NCBI RefSeq assembly: GCF_029906645.1
Contig: NZ_JARYGZ010000002.1
Location: forward strand, 62,001 to 126,000
From: Sphingomonas oryzagri
GTDB taxonomy: Bacteria; Pseudomonadota; Alphaproteobacteria; Sphingomonadales; Sphingomonadaceae
DNA: 64,000 nucleotides
Reading direction: 5' to 3'
A model generated the notes under the pieces. That model ran no database searches, was not told the origin of the DNA, and saw only the letters and a list, made by a program, of their open reading frames with translations. The first letter of the stretch is position 1. Each line of letters starts with the position of its first letter. Positions 17,766-27,717 of this stretch are shown piece by piece. A program made the translations under genes and the position numbers.

Positions 17766-18361
17766 CACAAATTCTCCGCCTTCATCGCGAAGATCGTCGC
17801 ATGGGGTTCGTAGGCCGCCATCCTTGCCAGCAGATCGTCGAGATCGTCGGACGCGATCAGGATGTTCCGATGCTGGGGGCGGACGAAGCCGGTCTCCCCC
17901 ATCTTCGCCCAGAATTGCAGCAGCCCATCATAGAAGCCCGCGACATTGAGCAGGCCGACCGGCTTGCCGTGGTAGCCGAGCTGCGCCCAGCTCATCGCCT
18001 CCCACAATTCGTCCATCGTGCCGGTGCCGCCGGGGATGGTGACGAAGCCGTCGGACAGATCGGTGAAGGCCTGCTTCCTCTGGTGCATCGTCTCGACGAC
18101 GTGCAGCTCGGTGCAGCCCTTGTGCGCCACCTCGGCATCGACCAGCGCGGAGGGGATCACCCCGATCACTTCGCCGCCCGCCTCCAGGCAGGCATCGGCC
18201 ACCGCCCCCATCAACCCGAGCCGCCCGCCGCCATAGACGAGGCCGATGCCGCGCTCGGCGAACCCCCGCCCGACTTCGCGCGCGCTGGCGACGTAGCGGG
18301 GATCGCTCGGGGTGGCGGAGCCGCAATAGACGGCGAGACGCTTCACGGGGAGATGCTCCAT
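17765..18361 (-). CDS. LOG-family nucleoside 5'-monophosphate phosphoribohydrolase
   Basis: A 198-residue protein with the LOG signature PGGTGTMDELWEA near residue 115 and the upstream GLVYGGGRLGLMG nucleotide-binding loop. LOG enzymes release bases from nucleoside monophosphates. Plant and some bacterial members activate cytokinins, while in other bacteria they act in nucleotide salvage. The gene is translationally coupled to crtB (TGATG), an arrangement whose meaning is unclear. Confidence 0.9.
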   Translation of the reverse strand: MEHLPVKRLAVYCGSATPSDPRYVASAREVGRGFAERGIGLVYGGGRLGLMGAVADACLEAGGEVIGVIPSALVDAEVAHKGCTELHVVETMHQRKQAFTDLSDGFVTIPGGTGTMDELWEAMSWAQLGYHGKPVGLLNVAGFYDGLLQFWAKMGETGFVRPQHRNILIASDDLDDLLARMAAYEPHATIFAMKAENL

Positions 18362-18431
18362 GGATCGTTAGGAGGTGGCGGAGCGGCGATACGATAACCC
18401 CCAGCGACCACGCAACGTCCTCGTTACCCCC

Positions 18432-20450
<2,019 letters not shown>

Positions 20451-20573
20451 GCTGCACGCATATCCGCCCGGACGGCGCGGGTCAAAGCCTGTCGTAAGAC
20501 CGGTCGCTCGGACATCATCCGAAACGCGCGGCCGTATGGGGCGAGTCGCGCAAAAAAAAACGGTGATGGATCA

Positions 20574-20958
20574 ATGACTTTTCAGACGAAGCCCGTCGGC
20601 GTGATCGCCGGCGCCCCTACTGCTCGCGCCGGCCGCACGAACGGAAACGGTCACGACGAGGTCCGGCTTGACCGAATGGCCTTGCTACGGATCACCGCAA
20701 CTGATCGGCTATTGCCCTGGCTTCAAGGTCGACGGGACGCGAACCCAGACGATCGTCAACCAGACGGCCACGCCCTATCAGGGGCAATATCTGCTCACCG
20801 GAACCTATGATGTCGACTTCGACGGCCGCCTGTCCGGCATCGGCGACATTCCGATCAAGGTCAGCGCCCTCTTGAGGGCGTGCCGGCGTCACCCTCGGCT
20901 GGTAGGGCAAATGGCGCGCGCCGGCTCATTCACGGCAATGCGTCGGCGCGTCCCGTAA
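20574..20958 (+). pseudogene. Frameshifted remnant of a small secreted protein
   Basis: Protein-like sequence occurs in one frame from about 20600 (LTEWPCYGSPQLIGYCPGF, then GQYLLTGTYDVDFDGRLSGIG). The only nearby good start, ATG at 20574, is in a different frame, and an ATG at 20566 in the right frame hits a stop after three codons. Two stops (20575 and about 20596) separate any start from the protein-like part. A small hairpin (CGCCCT-cttg-AGGGCG, 20865-20880) lies inside the 3' part. This looks like a decayed gene, or one with a sequencing indel. The ORF at 20668 is an alternative start. Confidence 0.4.
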
Positions 20959-21340
20959 GGCCGGCAAGCAGCATCAGCACCCCCAGGACCAACGATACGA
21001 TCGCCCATAACCGCGCATGGGCGAGGAAGGGTCGCGCGAGCGCAATCAGAAGACCCGGAAGCGCGATCAACACCAACCCTTCCAGCGCGAAGACCGCAGC
21101 TAGGACGGTGACGATCACGCTCAGCGGATCGTACAGGACATGGTGCGGGATCAGGATCGCGGTGCCGATCGCGAACACGCCGAGACCGATCGCGTAGACG
21201 AGGCCCGGCGAGGACTCGAGCTCCTCCACCATCGCCCGCATCCGCGCCGGCGCGATGAGCAACCCGATGCCGGCCGCGATCCAGTAGAGACCGATCGCGG
21301 TCGCGAGATCGAGCGTCAGTACGGTGAGCGTGTGGATCAT
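20930..21340 (-). CDS. Small polytopic membrane protein
   Basis: A 136-residue protein with four hydrophobic helices (about residues 8-27, 45-62, 72-92 and 105-130). Its composition is like the small DUF2065-type or DoxX-size membrane proteins of alphaproteobacteria, but no family-defining motif was recognised. The ATG at 21340 was taken because upstream codons are Arg/Pro-rich shadow sequence. The function is unknown. Confidence 0.65.
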   Translation of the reverse strand: MIHTLTVLTLDLATAIGLYWIAAGIGLLIAPARMRAMVEELESSPGLVYAIGLGVFAIGTAILIPHHVLYDPLSVIVTVLAAVFALEGLVLIALPGLLIALARPFLAHARLWAIVSLVLGVLMLLAGLTGRADALP

Positions 21341-21389
21341 CGCGCAAAAACGCGGGGCAGGGCCGTTCGGCTCCCGCCCCGTGCCGCGA

Positions 21390-22046
21390 TCAGCGCGTGG
21401 CCGTCTGCGCGGCGACCTCGTTGCGGGCGAATTCCTCGAAATCCGCCTTGAACACGCTGACCAGCTCGTCATTGGCGGCCTGGATGTCGTCGCCCGGCTT
21501 GGGCGGGAATATCTTCAGGCCGTTGCCGCCCCAGCTCTTGTAGATGCGCTTCGCCTCCGGCGCGTCGCCGAACTGCCGGTAAATGAACAGCGTCTTGAGC
21601 GACCGGCCGTACATCGCCGCCTTCTGATACAGGACGTCGGCGACGATCAGCTCCGAATAGCAGGGGGAACTGGACGTCGCGCGGCGGGTCTTGATGTCGT
21701 TGACGCTATGCCGCTCCAGCGGCGCATCGTGCAGGATGACGGTCGCCGGCTGCTGCTTGAGCAGATCGGCGAGCGCGAGCGAGTTGAGCGCCGCGGTCTG
21801 GCCGGGACTGTCGAGCGCGCTGGACAGACTGGTCCGGCGCTGGGCATCGCCATCGGCGTGGCCGGCGGAATCGGCCAGCGCGCCGATCAGCCCGAAGCCG
21901 ACGCCCCAGCCGGTGGTGCGCGCGTTGAACCGCTCCGCCGGCCAGACATGCAGCTCGCACGCCGGTGCGGGCGCGGTCGGCGTCTGCGCGCCGGCGGACG
22001 CCGCCGTGATGATCGACGCGATCGACGCCACCCAAACTCGGATCAT
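21390..22046 (-). CDS. Secreted hypothetical protein, paralogue of the upstream gene
   Basis: A 218-residue protein with a signal peptide ending SAGAQ. The mature start PACELHVWPAE and the later segment LLKQQPATVILHDAPLE align by eye with PACRVDVWLAQ and LLGQAGSRMVLHDGPVD in the next gene, 22073-22645. The two are thus diverged tandem duplicates. A conserved Cys pair (ACELHVW and SPCYSELIV) could form a disulfide. The C-terminal half has alternating helices. No known family was recognised. Confidence 0.7.
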   Translation of the reverse strand: MIRVWVASIASIITAASAGAQTPTAPAPACELHVWPAERFNARTTGWGVGFGLIGALADSAGHADGDAQRRTSLSSALDSPGQTAALNSLALADLLKQQPATVILHDAPLERHSVNDIKTRRATSSSPCYSELIVADVLYQKAAMYGRSLKTLFIYRQFGDAPEAKRIYKSWGGNGLKIFPPKPGDDIQAANDELVSVFKADFEEFARNEVAAQTATR

Positions 22047-22072
22047 GACATTCCTCCCCTGTTGAAAACGAC

Positions 22073-22645
22073 TTATCGACGCGCGGCGACGGCGTAGCCC
22101 GCGAACTGTTCGAGATTGCGGACCAGCGCGACACGCAGCGCGGAATCGGCCGACACCGGATCGGCATCGATCGTGAAATGCGGCAGGGGCGTGGAGACCA
22201 GCGTCGTGAACGGCCGCGCCCCGCCATAAGGCCGCCACGCGAAGATGCCCTGTAATGCCGTACGGCTGAGCTGGTTATGCGAGAAGACGATATGCTGGAG
22301 CACCAGCGCTCCACCGCATGGCGCCGGCGCGGTCGTCCCGTCGACCGGCCCGTCGTGCAGCACCATCCGCGAGCCTGCCTGGCCCAGCAGCGCGGGCAGG
22401 TCCATGCCGGTCAGGGCCGAACGCTGCGCGGCCGGGGTCAGCATGTCGGCCAACATGCTCGGATGGCCGTCGCGGTCGCGCAGCGCCCTGTTGTGCGCCT
22501 CGATCAGGACGGCGCCGTCGCTGTTGGTTTCGAGGCCCTGAGCCAGCCAGACGTCGACGCGGCAGGCCGGCGCCTGCGCGATCGCCATGGCGCCCGGCAC
22601 GAGCGACAGCGCGGCCGAACACGCCGCGATCCAAAGCCTTCGCAT
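22073..22645 (-). CDS. Secreted hypothetical protein, paralogue of the downstream gene
   Basis: A 190-residue exported protein with a signal peptide of about 24 residues ending AIAQ. The mature protein shares order and spacing of motifs with the neighbouring 218-residue protein (Cys-Val/His-Trp segment, ILHD/VLHD, then a Cys followed by a hydrophobic L/I-V stretch). It lies only 26 bp upstream on the same strand, so the pair is probably co-transcribed. The function is unknown. Confidence 0.7.
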   Translation of the reverse strand: MRRLWIAACSAALSLVPGAMAIAQAPACRVDVWLAQGLETNSDGAVLIEAHNRALRDRDGHPSMLADMLTPAAQRSALTGMDLPALLGQAGSRMVLHDGPVDGTTAPAPCGGALVLQHIVFSHNQLSRTALQGIFAWRPYGGARPFTTLVSTPLPHFTIDADPVSADSALRVALVRNLEQFAGYAVAARR

Positions 22646-22847
22646 TGACAGACAAGCCCCCCGAGCGCCGCCCCCGCAGCGCATCCAAGACATTCGCCCG
22701 ACAGGAGATTTTGTCAATCGGCGGCGTGGTCGAACTCCTGCCGTTCCTGAACCGCAACGAAATGCGGGGTTCAGCGGAGATAAACCGCGCATCCGGCGTT
22801 GTGACACGATCGCCGCGGCTTTTCCGCGGCCCGAGGGGAGAGAGAAG

Positions 22848-23333
22848 ATGCGCTTGAAACGCCCGATGACGGCCTTGATGGCCTGCGCGATGCTGCTGCC
22901 GCTGGCCGGCTGCTACGAGGATGACGGCCCGCGCGGCTATGGCCCGCCGCCCCCGCCCCCGCCGCCGCCCGGTGGCTATTATGATCATGACCGTCCGCCG
23001 CCCCCTCCGGGTGGCTATTACGACAATGGCGCGCCGCGCGGCGGCTATTGGGATCGCGACGCGCCGCAGGGCTACGACCCCTATCGTGACTATCGCGACG
23101 AGCCGGGCCGCGATCGTGTGATCACCCGCGACGACCGCGTCTATCGTGGATCGGACGGCCGCTATTACTGCCGGCGTTCGGACGGCACGACCGGCACCGT
23201 GGTCGGCGCGATCGGCGGCGGCGTGCTCGGCGCGATCCTCGGCGGCGGCGGCGCGCTCGGCACCATCCTCGGTGCCGGTGGCGGTGCGCTGCTCGGTCGC
23301 TCGATCGACAAGGGCGAGGTCCACTGCAAGTGA
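22848..23333 (+). CDS. Glycine-zipper lipoprotein with poly-proline segment
   Basis: A 161-residue lipoprotein (lipobox LPLAGCY) in three parts. A Pro/Gly/Tyr-rich low-complexity region (about residues 27-80) includes a nine-proline run and repeated PGGYYD motifs. A charged YRxxD linker and RYYCRRSDGTTG follow. A glycine-zipper 2TM domain (GAIGGGVLGAILGGGG...) ends the protein with a conserved-looking GEVHCK tail. This resembles RcnB/Rick_17kDa-type outer-membrane lipoproteins. A strong GAGGGGAGAGAGAAG ribosome-binding site precedes the ATG. Confidence 0.82.
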   Translation: MRLKRPMTALMACAMLLPLAGCYEDDGPRGYGPPPPPPPPPGGYYDHDRPPPPPGGYYDNGAPRGGYWDRDAPQGYDPYRDYRDEPGRDRVITRDDRVYRGSDGRYYCRRSDGTTGTVVGAIGGGVLGAILGGGGALGTILGAGGGALLGRSIDKGEVHCK

Positions 23334-23349
23334 TCCGCGCCTGATCGCG

Positions 23350-23395
23350 GGAAACCCGTTCGCCCCGAAAAGATATTCAGGGCGAGCGGGTTTCC
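23350..23395. terminator. Bidirectional hairpin between converging genes
   Basis: A 16-bp stem with one mismatch (GGAAACCCGTTCGCCC against its complement at 23380-23395) and a 14-nt AT-rich loop lies between the stop of the glycine-zipper gene and the end of the converging hydroxylase gene. It overlaps the hydroxylase's last codons. It probably terminates both transcripts. Confidence 0.65.
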
Positions 23396-24123
23396 TGTCG
23401 GTCGAATCGGCCCAATCCGCTGTCCGTCCCGCACAATCGGTCCCAGACGCGGAAATAGAGGCCGTAATTGCAGCGATACTGCTGATGATGCCGCTGATGG
23501 TGGCTCGCGGTAATCAGCCAGTTCCCCGCTCGTCCCTCGACCATCCCGCGCGGAAACATCTCCCAGCCCATGTGGTTGGTGACGCCCATTACCGTCATGA
23601 TCGTCAGCACGCAGGCCAGTGCCGTCCAGTGTAGCGGGACGATCAGCACCAGTGCGGGGATCACCACCGCCCCGGTCAGCGCCTCCCATGGATGGAAGCT
23701 CATCGCCGCCCAGGCGGTCGGCGGGCGGCTCGCATGATGGACGGCGTGCGCGATCCGGAACGGCATCGGCCGGTGCATCCAGCGGTGCGTCCAGTAGAAC
23801 CATGTATCGTGCGCGAACAGGCAGAGCAGCGCCGATACCGGCCACCACCAGAGTGGATACGCATGGATGTCGGTGTAGACCCGCGTCCAGCCGCGATGCG
23901 CCCAGCCCCAGGCGAGCACGCCCGCCGGCACGCCGTAGATCGCGGCCGACGCGAGGCTCCAGCCGATCTCGCGCCGCATCTGCGGAGACAGGCCACGATA
24001 GAGGCCGGGGTGTCGCCGCTCTGTGGCGAGCGCGAAGGCGCCCGAGACGAAGAGGTAGCGCACACCGACGATCAGCGTCATCGCCAGGACGGAGAGGAGA
24101 AGCGCGAGCGTGGTGGTCACCAC
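23377..24123 (-). CDS. Fatty acid hydroxylase / sterol desaturase family protein
   Basis: A 248-residue membrane di-iron oxygenase. The histidine boxes HDTWFYWTHRWMH, HAVHH and HHQRHHQQ sit between about four hydrophobic segments. Family members hydroxylate or desaturate lipids, sterol-like molecules or carotenoids. It is distinct in sequence and length from CrtZ at 15213. The substrate is unknown. It starts at GTG. Confidence 0.88.
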   Translation of the reverse strand: MVTTTLALLLSVLAMTLIVGVRYLFVSGAFALATERRHPGLYRGLSPQMRREIGWSLASAAIYGVPAGVLAWGWAHRGWTRVYTDIHAYPLWWWPVSALLCLFAHDTWFYWTHRWMHRPMPFRIAHAVHHASRPPTAWAAMSFHPWEALTGAVVIPALVLIVPLHWTALACVLTIMTVMGVTNHMGWEMFPRGMVEGRAGNWLITASHHQRHHQQYRCNYGLYFRVWDRLCGTDSGLGRFDRQETRSP

Positions 24124-24230
24124 CCGCTTATACCTCGCAGCATCTTGATTTGAGCCATGAAAAAGACGAGCAGGGGCGCATGGGAGAGGGTGGCGACCCT
24201 GGCCTGCGCCATCCTGATTTCGAGCGAAGC

Positions 24231-24569
24231 ATGACCGACGAGCGTCCCGTGTCCGAATCGGCCCCGCGCCGATCCGATCCCCGTTATGCCATCGACCTGC
24301 CGGCGCGGCTGGTCGTGATCGAGGGCAAACCGGAAAAGGTGCGGCTGATCGATCTGTCGCGCGGCGGCTTCCGCGTCACCTCGCCTCTCAACCTGCCCGC
24401 CGGCCATCCCGTGCGGCTGGAGGTCGACGGCTGGCCGCGGCTGGTCGGCAAGGTTGTGTGGTGCAGCGGCGGACGGATCGGCTGCATGATCGACGTGCCG
24501 CCGAGTGATGCCGTCTACGCAAAGATGCGCGCCGTCGCCGAAGGGCAGCAAGGCCAGCAGCAGCCCTGA
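24231..24569 (+). CDS. PilZ-domain protein
   Basis: A 112-residue single-domain PilZ protein. The c-di-GMP-binding RxxxR is in RRSDPRYAID and the DxSxxG motif in DLSRGGFRV, followed by PVRLEVDGWPRLVGKVVWC. It is a likely cytoplasmic c-di-GMP receptor; partners are not evident nearby. The ATG at 24231 is favoured because it places RRSDPR near the N-terminus, as is usual. Confidence 0.88.
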   Translation: MTDERPVSESAPRRSDPRYAIDLPARLVVIEGKPEKVRLIDLSRGGFRVTSPLNLPAGHPVRLEVDGWPRLVGKVVWCSGGRIGCMIDVPPSDAVYAKMRAVAEGQQGQQQP

Positions 24570-24573
24570 CGGC

Positions 24574-24831
24574 TCACTTCGCCGGCGGCCCCATTTCCTC
24601 GCGATGGAGGATCAGCCATTCCATGATCCGGCCCCATACCTGCTTCACGTCACCTTCGGCGGCATCGAACTGGCGGATCACCACATCCAGCGCGCGATCG
24701 CCGAAACGCTCCACCAATCCTTCCGCCAACGCATTGATTCGCTCGTCCACATCGACTTCCTTCACAGGGCCGACATTGGGCCACTGGATCGGCCTGCGCT
24801 CTAGGGCACGAAGGGGGTCTTGTGGCTGCAC
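24574..24831 (-). CDS. Small hypothetical protein
   Basis: An approximately 85-residue protein if translation starts at the GTG at 24831; the frame stays open to 25011, so the start is uncertain. The well-formed part is an amphipathic helical segment (DERINALAEGLVERFGDRALDVVIRQF) ending WLILHREEMGPPAK. It converges on the PilZ gene with 4 bp between them and faces away from crtY. The function is unknown. Confidence 0.55.
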   Translation of the reverse strand: MQPQDPLRALERRPIQWPNVGPVKEVDVDERINALAEGLVERFGDRALDVVIRQFDAAEGDVKQVWGRIMEWLILHREEMGPPAK

Positions 24832-24938
24832 GAGTGTATAAACTGTATCAGGATCGATCAGTCTCGACCATCGTCTAAGGACCTGCGCAAATTTGCAGGC
24901 GGGTGACGCGGCGTGCGCGCCACGATAGGAATCCCGGC

Positions 24939-26093
24939 ATGACACGCGTGCGCCAGTGCGACCTTGCGATCGTCGGCGGCGGGCTGGCCGGCGGGCTGAT
25001 TGCACTCGCACTCGCGAAACGCCGGCCGGAAGCGCGCGTGCTGCTGATCGAGGGTGGCGAGACTCTGGGCGGCAACCACGTCTGGTCCTTCTTCGAAAGC
25101 GACGTGACGCCGGAGGACCGGCTGCTGATCGGCCCGCTCGTGGCCCATGCGTGGGACGGTTATCACGTCGTGTTCCCCGGCCTGCGCCGGCGGCTGGACG
25201 TGCGCTACAACAGCATCACCTCCGAACGCTTCGATCAGGCGCTCCGCGAGACGCTGCCCGCCGAGCGGGTGCTGACCGGTCGCAAGGCGATCGGCGTCGG
25301 CCCGCGATCGGTGGTGCTGGCGGACGGCACGCGGATCGAGGCCGGCGGCGTAATCGATGCGCGCGGCCCCGGCGACCTCTCCACCCTGGAATGCGGCTGG
25401 CAGAAATTCCTCGGCCGCGAGCTGCGCCTCGCCAAGCCGCACGGGCTGCAGCGCCCGGTGGTGATGGACGCCAGCGTCGATCAGGCGGACGGCTATCGCT
25501 TCGTCTACCTGCTGCCGTTCGGCACCGATCGCCTGTTCGTCGAGGATACCTATTACAGCGACACGCCCACCATCGATCCCGCTCTCCTGGCCGGGCGGGT
25601 TTCCGCTTACGCCGCGTCGCGCGGCTGGCCGGTCGCGGATTCGGCGCGCGAGGAGACCGGCGCGCTGCCGGTGGTGATGTCCGGCGATTTCGAGGCCTAT
25701 TGGCGGTCCGGCGGCGCGCATGTCGCCAAGGCCGGGATGCGCGCCGGCCTGTTCCAGCCGGTCACCGGCTATTCGCTGCCAGACGCGATGCGGACGGCGC
25801 GGTTCATCGCGAACCTCTCCGATCTCTCCGCGCCGGGCCTGCATGAGGCGCTGTTCGCCTTCGCCAAACGGGCCTGGGACGAACGCGGTTTCTACCGCCT
25901 GCTCAATCGCATGCTGTTCAAGGCGGCCGAGCCGGACGAGCGCTGGCGGGTGCTGAAGCGATTCTACACGCTGGACGAATCCCTCGTGGAGCGCTTTTAC
26001 GCGAGCCGCTCGACCAACATGGACAAGGCGCGGATCCTGCTGGGTCGTCCGCCGGTTCCGATCGGGCGTGCGTTGCGGGCGATCGCCGGTTAG
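24939..26093 (+). CDS. crtY: Lycopene beta-cyclase
   Basis: A 384-residue FAD/NAD-binding lycopene cyclase. The dinucleotide motif CDLAIVGGGLAGGLIALALA is at residues 6-25, with NHVWSFFESDV, RPVVMDASVDQADGYRFVYLLPF and a C-terminal REETGALPVVMSGD block typical of CrtY. It cyclises both ends of lycopene to give beta-carotene. The ATG at 24939 starts a normal N-terminus; upstream in-frame codons are arginine-rich. crtI follows after 11 bp. Confidence 0.95.
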   Translation: MTRVRQCDLAIVGGGLAGGLIALALAKRRPEARVLLIEGGETLGGNHVWSFFESDVTPEDRLLIGPLVAHAWDGYHVVFPGLRRRLDVRYNSITSERFDQALRETLPAERVLTGRKAIGVGPRSVVLADGTRIEAGGVIDARGPGDLSTLECGWQKFLGRELRLAKPHGLQRPVVMDASVDQADGYRFVYLLPFGTDRLFVEDTYYSDTPTIDPALLAGRVSAYAASRGWPVADSAREETGALPVVMSGDFEAYWRSGGAHVAKAGMRAGLFQPVTGYSLPDAMRTARFIANLSDLSAPGLHEALFAFAKRAWDERGFYRLLNRMLFKAAEPDERWRVLKRFYTLDESLVERFYASRSTNMDKARILLGRPPVPIGRALRAIAG

Positions 26094-26104
26094 GGATTGG
26101 ACAC

Positions 26105-27589
26105 ATGAAGACGGCGGCGGTCATCGGAGCGGGATTCGGCGGGCTGGCGCTCGCCATCCGCCTGCAATCGGCGGGCATCGCCACGGTGCTGGTCGAGGCG
26201 CGCGACAAGCCCGGCGGCCGTGCCTATGCCTGGGAGCGGGACGGCTTCACCTTCGATGCCGGCCCCACCGTCATCACCGATCCCAACTGCCTCGCCGAAC
26301 TGTGGCGCCTGTCCGGCCGCGATATGGCCGAGGATGTCGAGCTGCTGCCGGTCGATCCCTTCTATCGGCTCAACTGGCCCGACGGCACGACGTTCGACTA
26401 CACCAACGACGATGCGGCGCTTGGCCGCCAGATCGCGGCGCTGAACCCGGAGGATGTCGCCGGTTATCGCCGCTTCCTCGATTATGCCGGCGCGGTCTAT
26501 CGCGAGGGTTACGAGAAGCTCGGCCACGTCGCCTTCCTCGACTTCTCGTCGATGATCAAGGCGGGTCCGGAACTGCTCAAGAACCAGGCGTGGCGTTCCG
26601 TCTATTCGATGGTGTCCTCCTTCGTGAAGGATCCGCATCTCCGGCAGGCGCTGAGCTTCCATACCCTTCTGGTGGGCGGCAATCCGATGACCACCAGCGC
26701 GATCTACGCGCTGATCCACAAGCTGGAGCGCGACGGCGGCGTCTGGTTTCCCAAGGGCGGCACCCATGCCCTCATCCGCGCGATGGTCGCGCAGTTCGAG
26801 CGGCTGGGCGGCGTGGTGCGGCTGGGCGATCCGGTGGTATCGATCGACACGCTGGGCGATCACGTCACCGGCGTGACGACGAAGAGCGGCTGGCACGGCA
26901 CCTTCGATGCGGTCGCCTCCAACGCCGACATCGTGCACAGCTATCGCGATCTGCTGACCTCCACCCAGCGCGGCGAGCGCGCGGCGCGCTCGCTGGAGCG
27001 CAAGCGCTTCTCACCATCGCTGTTCGTCGTGCATTTCGGCATCCGCGGCGCCTTTCCCGGCATCCACCACCATTCGATCCTGTTCGGCCCGCGTTACGAG
27101 GGGTTGCTCAAGGACATCTACGATCACGGCGTGCTGGCGCGCGACTTCGCGCTCTATCTCCACCACCCGACCGTCACCGACCCGAGCCTCGCGCCGGAGG
27201 GCTGCTCGACCTTCTATGCGCTGGCGCCGGTGCCGCACATGGGCAAGCTGCCGGTCGACTGGGACGAGATCGGGCCGATCTACGCCGATCGCATCCTCGA
27301 TCATCTGGAGGCACGGCTGATACCGGGCCTGCGCGAGCGCCTGATAACCCGTTTCCACTACACGCCGGCCGATTTCGCGGGCGATCTGAACGCGCATCTC
27401 GGCTCGGCCTTCAGCCTCGAGCCGTTGCTTACCCAGTCGGCCTTCTTCCGCGTCCACAATCGCGACGACCGGATCCCGAACCTCTATTTCGTCGGCGCGG
27501 GCACGCATCCGGGCGCGGGCATCCCCGGCGTCGTCGGATCGGCGAAGGCGACCGCAACGCTGATGCTGGACGACCTCAGGCGGAGCTAG
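26105..27589 (+). CDS. crtI: Phytoene desaturase
   Basis: A 494-residue CrtI-type desaturase with N-terminal FAD motif AAVIGAGFGGLALAIRLQ, GGRAYAWERDGFTFDAGPTVITDP and the C-terminal signature YFVGAGTHPGAGIPGVVGSAKAT. It introduces double bonds into phytoene to give lycopene, the substrate of CrtY encoded just upstream. The frame is complete to TAG at 27587-27589. The accessory island begins within about 130 bp, so the gene was not disrupted. Confidence 0.96.
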   Translation: MKTAAVIGAGFGGLALAIRLQSAGIATVLVEARDKPGGRAYAWERDGFTFDAGPTVITDPNCLAELWRLSGRDMAEDVELLPVDPFYRLNWPDGTTFDYTNDDAALGRQIAALNPEDVAGYRRFLDYAGAVYREGYEKLGHVAFLDFSSMIKAGPELLKNQAWRSVYSMVSSFVKDPHLRQALSFHTLLVGGNPMTTSAIYALIHKLERDGGVWFPKGGTHALIRAMVAQFERLGGVVRLGDPVVSIDTLGDHVTGVTTKSGWHGTFDAVASNADIVHSYRDLLTSTQRGERAARSLERKRFSPSLFVVHFGIRGAFPGIHHHSILFGPRYEGLLKDIYDHGVLARDFALYLHHPTVTDPSLAPEGCSTFYALAPVPHMGKLPVDWDEIGPIYADRILDHLEARLIPGLRERLITRFHYTPADFAGDLNAHLGSAFSLEPLLTQSAFFRVHNRDDRIPNLYFVGAGTHPGAGIPGVVGSAKATATLMLDDLRRS

Positions 27590-27717
27590 TGTTGGGACCA
27601 CCTTTATCCGACCCCGGAATTCTAGGAGTTACGGGACTTGCCAACCTAATCCACGCAACCATGAATGACCTTCGGCGCTAATCGGCAACCCGAAATGGAC
27701 TCCTGCCGCCGAGTATC
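27590..27717. other. Junction between crtI and the transposition operon
   Basis: A 128-bp non-coding stretch. It starts TGTTGGGACC directly after the crtI stop; TGT is the usual terminal triplet of Tn7-like ends, but no matching inverted end or target duplication is visible in the window. No hairpin or ORF can be supported. Confidence 0.35.

Noticed and set aside
24903-24938. A longer crtY start at 24903
   Set aside because: It would add 12 Arg-rich residues before the dinucleotide motif, unlike CrtY family N-termini.
27590-27605. TGTTGGGACC as the left terminal inverted repeat of the Tn7-like element
   Set aside because: Only the TGT triplet fits; no inverted counterpart or repeated TnsB sites were seen nearby.
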